NCBI RefSeq assembly: GCF_900143515.1
Contig: NZ_FSQT01000001.1
Coordinates: 744,001 to 808,000, forward strand
Origin: Micromonospora cremea
GTDB lineage: Bacteria; Actinomycetota; Actinomycetes; Mycobacteriales; Micromonosporaceae
Direction: 5' to 3'
Length of the DNA: 64,000 nt
The notes beneath the pieces were generated by a model that saw only the letters and a list, made by a program, of their open reading frames with translations, ran no database searches and was not told where the DNA came from. Each line of letters opens with the position of its first letter. Position 1 is the first letter of the stretch. The position numbers and the translations under genes are program-made. Of this stretch, positions 54,238 through 61,556 are shown piece by piece.

Positions 54238-54849
54238 ATGAAGAGAAGCGTTGCGGCGCGCGTGACCGGCGAGTCAGACACCGCTCGGGTGCCTCGCATT
54301 CGTCGTACCGTCGGATTGATCGTCACGGTCGCGCTTGCTGCCGGTCTCCCGCTGGCGGTCACGCCCGCTCCCGCGTTCGCCCACGGCGCGACGCATTCGA
54401 TCACGCCGGCCGCCGGTGCCGCGCTCGCGACTGCCCCGGAACGGGTCGAGGTGGTGTTCGCTGCCGAGATCACGTCTGACAGCGCCGTCACGATCATGGA
54501 CCGCGCGGGAACGGATTGGGCCGGCGGTCGGCCGGCTGTCCAAGGGGCGACGCTGATCGGTCAGGTGAAAGCGGGTATGCCTGACGGCAGGTACGAGATC
54601 AGTTGGCGAGCAACCTTCACCGACGGACATCCGGTAGCCGGCACGGCGGAGTTCACTGTGGGAGCGGACGCTGCGGCGGCGGCCGCAGCAAATCCGTTTC
54701 GGGCCCGGGTCACGCACGGCGGGGTCGTCGCGTTCTACGCCGCCGCAGGCGTGGCCGTACTTGCTCTCCTTCTCGCGATCATGACGCTCTCGCGCGGTGT
54801 GTACGCCGCAAGCACGCGCGCGGCCACACGTGACGGCTCCACCCTTTAG
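54238..54849 (+). CDS. CopC domain-containing protein
   Basis: 203 residues from ATG 54238, GGGGAG before it. Signal region VGLIVTVALAAGLPLAVTPA ends at AFAHG, so the mature protein would start with the copper-binding histidine (HGATHSITPA). The CopC/YcnJ Ig-like fold continues to FTDGHPVAGTAEFTVG. A C-terminal membrane segment (VVAFYAAAGVAVLALLLAIMTL) anchors it. It probably binds copper outside the cell. No CopD or YcnI gene lies next to it; two paralogous membrane genes flank it. Confidence 0.88.
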   Translation: MKRSVAARVTGESDTARVPRIRRTVGLIVTVALAAGLPLAVTPAPAFAHGATHSITPAAGAALATAPERVEVVFAAEITSDSAVTIMDRAGTDWAGGRPAVQGATLIGQVKAGMPDGRYEISWRATFTDGHPVAGTAEFTVGADAAAAAAANPFRARVTHGGVVAFYAAAGVAVLALLLAIMTLSRGVYAASTRAATRDGSTL

Positions 54850-55002
54850 GGCGACTTGCGCAGTTTCAGCCCCGGCGAGAAATCTTGGAGAGCTAGAACC
54901 AACAGTGACATCACAGCGGTTGATTCCCCTTTCACCCCGGCGCCCGGTCCGGGCGACGCACCCCCGCGGCGTTACGGCGAACGCGGATCGGGAGGTAGCT
55001 CA

Positions 55003-55251
55003 GTGCGTATCGCGGTAGCTGGCGGGACCGGCTGGGTCGGAAGTCTCGCCGTCGACGCCGTACGGGCTGCCGGCCACGAGCCGGTCATACTCGTCCGCTC
55101 CACAGGCGTAGACATGATCCGCCGTTCCGGGCTGGACGAGGCGCTGACCGGCGGCCTGCTGCCCACCGGCCCCGGTCCTCAGGGCAAACAGACCTTCGAC
55201 CAGTGGCGTGCCAGCCCGGCAGCGCAGAACACCACCGGGCGGACCCGATGA
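55003..55251 (+). pseudogene. NAD(P)-binding oxidoreductase with internal deletion
   Basis: 82 residues from GTG 55003 (GGAGG before it): the first 37 are the start of an NmrA/SDR-like enzyme (RIAVAGGTGWVGSLAVDAVR), then the frame jumps to what looks like its end (LDEALTGGLLPTGPGPQGKQ, TFDQWRAS). About 200 middle residues are missing, in frame. Its stop overlaps the next ATG, so it still forms an operon. Confidence 0.55.
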
Positions 55252-55742
55252 ACGGAGGCCAGTCACCCATCCCCGCCGCACCGCAGGTCGCGTCAACAGA
55301 CGGACGGGGCTCTGCGCTGACCGTGCTGATCCGGATCGCCCTTGCCGTCCTCTTCCTCGACGAACTCGTTGTCGGGTTCTGGAACCAGGCCTTCCCCGAA
55401 AACTTCTACAACAACTTCCCGACTGTCACCCTTACCCCGCCGCTCAGCGAGCACTACGCGCGAGACTTCGGCGGAGCTACCCTCGGCCTGGCCGTCGTCC
55501 TTGGCATAGCGCTCGTCGCACCTCGAGCCGCATTCACCATCCCCGCGGCGGCGGCATTCTCCACCTTCGCCATACCCCACTTTTTCTTCCACCTGACCCA
55601 CCTCGACCACGCCAGCCTTAGCGAGGCGGTGTTCCTCACGACCGCCAATGCCGTCGTCGCCCTGCTCGGCCTTCTCGTCATCGCCCTGACGCTCATCCGA
55701 GACGCCAGGCATCGCCGGTCCCAGCTCGACGCCAGCGGATAA
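55248..55742 (+). CDS. Four-segment membrane protein, paralogue B
   Basis: 164 residues. Same family as the gene at 53563: LIRIALAVLFLDELVVGFWN, FPTVTLTPPLSEHYARDFGG, TIPAAAAFSTFAIPHFFFHL, VFLTTANAVVALLGLLVIAL, about 60 per cent alike by eye. ATG 55248 overlaps the previous stop (ATGA). Function unknown. Confidence 0.82.
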   Translation: MNGGQSPIPAAPQVASTDGRGSALTVLIRIALAVLFLDELVVGFWNQAFPENFYNNFPTVTLTPPLSEHYARDFGGATLGLAVVLGIALVAPRAAFTIPAAAAFSTFAIPHFFFHLTHLDHASLSEAVFLTTANAVVALLGLLVIALTLIRDARHRRSQLDASG

Positions 55743-55872
55743 TCGACTGGTAGCAGAGCTGACTGGACGCCCGCGGCGTTGGCTGCACCGCGCCACCCGG
55801 CGTCGGGCTGCCGACAAGCGGAAGTTGGCGCGCCCCGGAATTCCACCGTCAGGACAGCCCAGTGGCACAGTG

Positions 55873-57018
55873 ATGGGAGACGAGCAACCAGGCGGGCTGC
55901 TCAGGGCGCCCCGGGAACGCCAGCCGGTAGCGCTCCTGGAGCTGTTCTTCGACCTGGCATTCGTCTTCGCCCTCACGCAACTGTCCCGAAATCTGGTCGA
56001 GGATCTGACCTGGGCAGGGGCCTACCAGACCGGCGTGCTGCTCCTCGCGGTGTGGTGGGTCTGGACCCTGACGGCGTGGCTGACCAACCGGCTGGACCCT
56101 CGCCACCTCACAGTTCAGGTCGTCGTCCTGGGAACCATGATCGCCAGCCTCGTGATGGCAGCCGTGTTAACCGACGCCTTCGACGAGCACGGCATTGTTT
56201 TCGCGAGTGTTTCCGCCGTACTGCACGTCGCGGTGATGCTCTTCCTCATCGTCGCCCTGCCCCATCCAGAAAGGCGCACCGGATGGCGACTACTCCTCTG
56301 GTCCAGCGGCACCGCAGCACTCTGGTTCGCTGGCGGTGTCACCGTCGGCACCGCACGTTCGTTGCTGTGGACCCTCGCCGCAGCTGTCGACTACGCCGCA
56401 TTCACACTCCGGTTTCCCACACCACGGCTCGGACGGGTAACCGCATCCGACTGGCCCGTCGCCGCCGAGCATCTGGCGGAACGTCACCGCCAACTCCTCA
56501 TCATCGCCCTCGGCGAGATGATCACCGTCACGGGTCTCACATTCACCCAGACAGAGTTCACCGCCGAGCGAATCGGCGCCTTCGCAGCCTCGATCCTCAC
56601 CAGCATCCTTTTTTGGAGGATCTACGTCTACCGCGCTGGAGAACTACTGGCCAAAGCCATCGCCGCTGCCTCCGATCCCGTGAGGCTGACCCGTCCCATG
56701 GCACACGCCCACCTGGCGATGGTGGCCGGCATCGTTGTTACCGCAGTCGGCGACGAACTCGTCATCACCCACCCGCTCGACCACAGCCACCTGGCGTGGG
56801 TCGCTGTCCTCCTCGGCGGACCCGCGCTGTTCGTACTGGGACGAGCCCGCCTACAACGCGCAGTGTTCAGTCGTGTGCCGCCAAGCTTGCCGATCGCCCT
56901 GCTCGCACTGCTCCTACTATCGGCACCGCTGCTGTTCGCCCCACCACTGCTAACCGCTATCGCCGTTGCCGCAGTCCTCGCCGCTATCGTCCTATCCGAC
57001 GCGAGTGACCGACGATGA
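55873..57018 (+). CDS. Low temperature requirement protein A (LtrA) family, second copy
   Basis: About 381 residues, ten or so membrane segments. VALLELFFDLAFVFALTQLS near the start and AEHLAERHRQLLIIALGEMI in the middle are the family signature; the C-terminal WVAVLLGGPALFVLGRARL also matches the copy at 39476. ATG 55873 chosen; a TTG at 55825 would add 16 residues. Stands alone after the membrane gene. Confidence 0.85.
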   Translation: MGDEQPGGLLRAPRERQPVALLELFFDLAFVFALTQLSRNLVEDLTWAGAYQTGVLLLAVWWVWTLTAWLTNRLDPRHLTVQVVVLGTMIASLVMAAVLTDAFDEHGIVFASVSAVLHVAVMLFLIVALPHPERRTGWRLLLWSSGTAALWFAGGVTVGTARSLLWTLAAAVDYAAFTLRFPTPRLGRVTASDWPVAAEHLAERHRQLLIIALGEMITVTGLTFTQTEFTAERIGAFAASILTSILFWRIYVYRAGELLAKAIAAASDPVRLTRPMAHAHLAMVAGIVVTAVGDELVITHPLDHSHLAWVAVLLGGPALFVLGRARLQRAVFSRVPPSLPIALLALLLLSAPLLFAPPLLTAIAVAAVLAAIVLSDASDRR

Positions 57019-57184
57019 AACCCTTGTTAGCGCCGCCTCAATCCCAAGTTCACGTCCGCGATGACCTGGGCGGAGCTGCTCGCCGCAGCGGCGCTGCCGG
57101 ATGAGCGGCTGGCCTGGGCGCAGCGGCTCATCCTGATGCTGCCGATGCCAGGTCCGCAGGAACTGCCCGAGGATGCCGATGAGG

Positions 57185-57383
57185 TTATGCACAGGGCGCT
57201 GTCTGCCAGCCGGGCACGGTCTGGAGCTTGTCGAAGAACTTGCCGGCTTGGTAGGCGGCTCGGACAGTTGCGCGATGGTGCTCCAGCCTTGGCTGGGGCG
57301 TTGCTGGAAGACGCCGATGGAGTCATGGTCGTTGCGGTCGCCGACCGAGCAGCAGGTAGCCGAGGAAGCCGACGGCGGCGCTA
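57185..57383 (-). pseudogene. Fragment of a secreted cell-wall hydrolase-like protein
   Basis: The minus frames read HDSIGVFQQRPSQGWSTIAQ and, after a shift, VRAAYQAGKFFDKLQTVPGW. SxGxFQQRPSQGWG and the FFDKLxxVPGW that follow are typical of actinobacterial peptidase/transglycosylase-like secreted proteins. It stops at 57185 and is cut at the other end by the IS630 insertion at 57384. Confidence 0.5.
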
Positions 57384-57420
57384 GTGCCTTGACCACGAAC
57401 GTTCACGGTGTTGAATGACA

Positions 57421-57448
57421 CGCCGCCCGGCCTGTCGGCCGGGCGGCG
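57421..57448 (+). terminator. Hairpin at the left end of the IS630 element
   Basis: CGCCGCCCGGCC pairs with GGCCGGGCGGCG around TGTC, just before the transposase start; it may stop outside transcription entering the element. Confidence 0.6.
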
Positions 57449-57470
57449 TCGCGGCGGTCAGGCTGTGGCG

Positions 57471-57704
57471 GTGGCAGATCCTGTACGCGTGCGGCGGCTG
57501 AGTGATCAGGAAGGTCAGCAGCTGCTCAGAATCACCCGCCGGGGAACCGGTTCACCAATCCGACTACGTCGGGCCATGGTCGTGCTCGCGTCTGCCGGCG
57601 GGAACACGGTGCCGGCGATCGCCCGTCTCGTTCAGGCCGACGAGGACACGATCCGGCAGGTCGTCCACCGGTTCAACGAGATGGGGATGGCCAGCCTGGA
57701 CCCT
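57471..57704 (+). pseudogene. IS630 transposase, N-terminal half
   Basis: GTG 57471: VADPVRVRRLSDQEGQQLLR, VPAIARLVQADEDTIRQVVH, RFNEMGMASLDP. This is the helix-turn-helix part. The frame runs into IS110 sequence after SLDP (about 57704); its other half resumes at 59249. Confidence 0.85.
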
Positions 57705-59248
57705 AATGGGCCTTACCGGGAACCGGGCGGCATTGCTTCTTGATGTTGCTGCGGGAGACTCGGGCGGTAGCCGCTGGCGGGTGAGCACTCTTGGACCCTG
57801 GACGTTGAGTCCTGCACTGAGACCGTGCCCCCGTCGGTGTCCCGGGGAGGCTTGACCGTTGATGGGGTGTCGTGCCGTCCGAGCGTTGGATGCCGCTCGG
57901 GATGAGCACTGATCCATTAGGGCGCGTGCTGTCCTCCTCCTGGCTGCTGGTCGATGCCATCGAGGGTGAGGAAGGCAACGTTGCTGTTCGTCGGTGATGA
58001 CTGGGCCGAGGACCACCATGACGTGGAGCTGCAAGACGAGGCCGGACGAGTGCTGGCGCGGCGACGGCTTCCCGAAGGAATCATAGGGATTGCCGGGCTT
58101 CACGCCATGGTTGCCGAACGTGTAGCTGGGTCGGAAGGCGCCGGGGAAGGCCGAGGCGATGTGAGCGTGGTGGTGGGTATCGAGACCGATCGGGGACCGT
58201 GGGTCGAAGCGCTGATCGCTGCCGGCTATCAGGTCTTCGCGATCAACCCGAAGCAGGCGAGCCGGTTCAAGGAGCGTTACGGCGTTTCGGGAGCCAAGAG
58301 CGACAAGGGCGACGCGCACGCCTTGGCGGACATGGTCCGCATCGACCGGGCGCAGCTGCGCCCGGTGGCCGGCGACACGTCGTCAGCTCAAGCGATCAAG
58401 GTGGTCGCCCGGGCGCATCAGACGATGGTCTGGGAACGAACCCGCGCGATGCTTCGGCTGCGGTCGGCACTACGGGAGTACTTCCCGGCCGCGTTGGTCG
58501 CCTACGAGAAGTTGGGGCTGGCCGGCGCCGACACTCTTGAGTTGCTGCAGGCTGCGCCATCTCCAGCACAGGCAGCGGCACTGGGACATCGAGGTGGTCG
58601 TCGCGGCGCTGCGGCGGGGCCACCGGCACAAAGTCCACAACAAAGCCGCGGCCATCACCGCAGCCCTGCGCAGTGAACACCTTGGCCGCTCAGCAGCGGT
58701 TACTGAGGCTTACGCCGCGACGGTTGCCGCGCTGAGCGCGGTGATCACTGTCTTCAACACTCAGATCAAGCAGCTGGAACGGCAGGTCGAGGCGCATTTC
58801 ATCGAGCACCCGCAGGCCGGCGTCTATCGGTCACAGCCAGGCATCGGTGTGGTTACCGGAGCTCGGCTGCTGGCGGAGTTCGGCGACGACCCTGACCGTT
58901 ACGCCAGCGCCAAGGCGCGCAAGAACTATGCCGCGACCAGCCCGGTTACCCGGGCATCCGGCAGGAGCAAGGTGGTCATGGCCCGATTCGTGCACAACGA
59001 CCGCTTGGTCGACGCGCTGCACGCCCAGGCGTTCTCGGCCATCAACGGCTCACCCGGCGCCCGCGCCTACTACGACAAACAACGGGCCCGCGACGTCGAC
59101 CACGGCCGGGCCTTGCGGCAAGTCGCCAACCGACTGGTCGGCATCCTGCACGGCTGCCTCAAGACCGGCACCGCTTACGACGAAAACACCGCCTGGACGC
59201 ACCAGTCGGTTGGCTCTGCTTGACACCGAATCGGCATGGGGTGTCTCA
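57705..59248 (+). mobile_element. IS110-family element inside the IS630 transposase gene
   Basis: Limits are judged from where the IS630 protein breaks (SLDP) and resumes (WAGGRPR), so they are good to a few bases. IS110 elements usually have no clear inverted ends, and none are seen. It carries one frameshifted transposase. Confidence 0.7.
57954..59223 (+). pseudogene. IS110-family transposase with frameshift
   Basis: The first frame gives the DEDD domain (FVGDDWAEDHHDVELQDEAG, VVVGIETDRGPWVEALIAAG, SDKGDAHALADMVRIDRAQL). Near 58570-58600 the frame changes, and the second frame gives the coiled linker and the C-terminal IS116 domain (VYRSQPGIGVVTGARLLAEF, ARKNYAATSPVTRASGRSKV). Joined, the length is about 420 residues, normal for the family. 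One base gained or lost explains it. Confidence 0.85.
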
Positions 59249-60131
59249 GTGGGCGGGTGGCCGTCCCCGCCAGATCAGTCCTGACGAGGAACAGTTCATC
59301 GTCGAGACGGCCAACACCCGCCCCGAGAAACTGGGGCGTCCGTTCACCCGCTGGAGCATCCGCAAGCTCGCCGATCACCTGCGCGCTCATTCCACCCGCC
59401 GGGTCCGGATCGAGCGGGAACGGCTGCGGCAGATCCTGCACCGGCACCGGATCACCTTCCAGCGGACCAAGACGTGGAAGGAGTCCACGGATCCGCAGCG
59501 CGACGCCAAACTCGCCCGGATCGAGTACGTGAGCACCTGTTTCCCGCAGCGGGTGTTCGCGTTCGACGAGTTCGGGCCCCTGGTGATCCGTCCGCAGGCC
59601 GGCGCAGGTTGGGCGCCGGCCGGGCACCCGCACCGGTTGCCCGCGAACTACCACAAGCTGCACGGGGTCCGGCAGTTCCACGGCTGCTACTCCGTCGGTG
59701 ACGACCAACTCTGGGGCGTCGTGCGGCGCCGCAAGAGTGCCGCGAACACCCTGGCCGCACTCACGTCGATCCGCGCCGCGCGTCCGGACGGGGCGCCGAT
59801 CTACGTAATCCTGGACAACCTGTCCGCGCACAAAGGTCTCAAGATTCGCAGGTGGGCGGCCCGGAACAAGGTCAAACTCTGCTTCACCCCGACCTACGCC
59901 TCCTGGGCCAACCCGATCGAGGCCCAGTTCGGGCCGCTACGCACCTTCGTGATCGCCGGCTCGAACCACCCCAACCACACCGTCCTGGCCCGTCGGCTGC
60001 AGGCCTACCTACGCTGGCGCAACGCCAACGCCCGCCACCCCGACGTCCTGGCCGCCCAACGCCGCGAACGCGCCCGCATCCGCAGCGAACGCCAACGACG
60101 ATGGGGCCAACCCGCCACCCGAGCAGCCTGA
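59249..60131 (+). pseudogene. IS630 transposase, C-terminal half
   Basis: Resumes with WAGGRPRQISPDEEQFIVET. Winged-helix part FTRWSIRKLADHL, then the DDE domain: FAFDEFGPLVIRP, YVILDNLSAHKG and ASWANPIEAQFG. All catalytic residues are present, but the protein lacks its DNA-binding half because of the IS110 insertion. An in-frame start upstream (59220) lies in IS110 sequence. Confidence 0.88.
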
Positions 60132-60175
60132 CCCCAACACCGTGAACGTTCGTGGTCAGAGCACTAGGCAGAAGA

Positions 60176-60218
60176 TCGCCCGCTCCAGCCGACACGCCGG
60201 ATCGGCCGGAGCGGGCGA
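60176..60218 (-). terminator. Terminator of the TIM-barrel gene
   Basis: TCGCCCGCTCC (60176-60186) pairs with GGAGCGGGCGA (60208-60218), 15 bp beyond the stop of the minus-strand gene. The IS630 element ends 11 bp further on. Confidence 0.7.
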
Positions 60219-60232
60219 ATCTGTGGGAGTTG

Positions 60233-61420
60233 TCAGTAGCGCAGGGCGCGGAGGTTTGCGTAGCTGTCGCAGGCGGACGAGACGCCGTCCGGGCGGGGGC
60301 TGTCGTTCTCGGTCAGGTAGAGGCCGACTCCGCTCATCTGGCTGTAGGCGAAGATGCGGGCGAAGTCGATGGTGCCCTCGCCCACGTCGGCGAAGGAGCC
60401 GTCGGCGGCCATGTCCTTGACGTGGAACAGCGAGAACCGGCCCGGGTACTGCTTGATCAGCTCCACCGGATCGACGCCGACGCTGGCCGCCCAGTAGAGG
60501 TCGAGCTCCATCGCCACCAGGTTCGGGTCGGTCTCGCGGACCAGCACGTCGTAGCCGCGTACGCCGTTCTGGGCGGTGAACTCGAAGCCGTGGTTGTGGT
60601 ACGCGACGGTGATGCCGGCCTGCTTGAGCGTGGCGCCGACGGTGTTGAGGGTCGCGGCCACCCTGGAGTAGTCGGCCAGGGTCCAGGAGCCCGATCCGGA
60701 GATGCGAACGTACTTCGCGCCGAACGCCTTGGCGTTGGCGATGACGCCGTCGAGGTTGTTCTGAAGGTCGCCGAGGCCGATCCCGATGGAGGGAACGGAC
60801 AGTCCGGCGTCGGCCACCAGGGGCGCGAGCGCGGTGGCCGTCCTGCCGTAGAAGTTGTTGACCGCGCCCGAGGGTTCCGCGTTGCGGTAGCCGCAGGCGG
60901 CGAGCGCGCCGAGGGTGGCTTCGGGTGCGCTCGACATGGTGGCCCGGACCGTGTAGAGGACGAGGCCGATGCGGTCGTCGGGTAGCGCGCGGGTCCCCGA
61001 TGCCGGCTGCGGTGTGCCGATCTCGGAGCTGGCTGCCGCTCGTACGATGCTCGCGCTCTCCTGCGGTGTGATGACGTCGTCCTGCCGGAGCGTGTTGGTC
61101 AGGCCGCTGACGGTGCTCACGAAGCTGCCGTGGTCGGCGAACGGGGCGTTCGCCCAGACGGCGTCCAGGATGGTGCACCCGTTGCCGAGGTCGCGGTTGG
61201 GTACGCCTGAGTCGGCGCCGGCACGGCCGAAGAAGACCGTGGACGAGGTGGTGTAGCCCCACGGGCAGAGGTCGGCGGCGACCTGTTCCGCGGCGGACGT
61301 GTCGGGTTCGGCGGCCGACGCCGGAGCCGCGGTGAGCGGCAGGAGTGTCGCTGCGAGCAACACGGCGAGGTGACGGGCTCGCGGTCGATGGTGGGACGGG
61401 CGGGCGGAGCTGGAGTTCAT
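60233..61420 (-). CDS. Secreted sugar phosphate isomerase/epimerase-like TIM-barrel protein
   Basis: 395 residues. Signal peptide RARHLAVLLAATLLPLTAAPASA. Residues 82-136 form a small helical module shared with the end of the GH127 protein. From about 149 on a xylose-isomerase-like TIM barrel follows: IGLVLYTVRATM, GYRNAEPSG, GITVAYHNHGFEF, VAMELDLYWAASVGVDPVEL and FSLFHVKDM, with His, Glu and Asp residues fit for a metal site. Such exported proteins probably act on free sugars. GGGAG precedes the ATG. The PQQ-type dehydrogenase gene lies just upstream in the same direction, so they may be one transcript. Confidence 0.88.
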   Translation of the reverse strand: MNSSSARPSHHRPRARHLAVLLAATLLPLTAAPASAAEPDTSAAEQVAADLCPWGYTTSSTVFFGRAGADSGVPNRDLGNGCTILDAVWANAPFADHGSFVSTVSGLTNTLRQDDVITPQESASIVRAAASSEIGTPQPASGTRALPDDRIGLVLYTVRATMSSAPEATLGALAACGYRNAEPSGAVNNFYGRTATALAPLVADAGLSVPSIGIGLGDLQNNLDGVIANAKAFGAKYVRISGSGSWTLADYSRVAATLNTVGATLKQAGITVAYHNHGFEFTAQNGVRGYDVLVRETDPNLVAMELDLYWAASVGVDPVELIKQYPGRFSLFHVKDMAADGSFADVGEGTIDFARIFAYSQMSGVGLYLTENDSPRPDGVSSACDSYANLRALRY

Positions 61421-61518
61421 CGTGTGTCTCCCGGAAGTCGGAGGGGCAGGTGGAGGCCATCGAGGGCAGCGCCACGGATGGCGGTTGCTGGAGGCTGTCG
61501 GGGCCGCGCCGGGTCGGT

Positions 61519-61548
61519 GGTGGCGGGGCGGCGTTCCGCCCCGCCACC
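61519..61548 (-). terminator. Hairpin after the PQQ-type dehydrogenase gene
   Basis: GGTGGCGGGGCGG pairs with CCGCCCCGCCACC around CGTT, about 10 bp beyond the stop and about 100 bp before the TIM-barrel start; it may only partly end the transcript. Confidence 0.65.
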
Positions 61549-61556
61549 CGTGGCGC

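Larger units (their letters stand above)
57384..60164 (+). mobile_element. IS630-family element split by an IS110 element
   Basis: Outer ends: inverted repeats in which GACCACGAACGTTCACGGTG is perfectly matched, with TA on both sides (57382-57383 and 60165-60166). The transposase halves at 57471 and 59249 join into one gene if the inner 1.5 kb is removed. It inserted between the cell-wall hydrolase remnant and the terminator of the TIM-barrel gene. Confidence 0.85.

Noticed and set aside
55779..57008. Long Arg/His-rich frame over the second LtrA gene
   Set aside because: Shadow of the LtrA frame, which carries the family signature.
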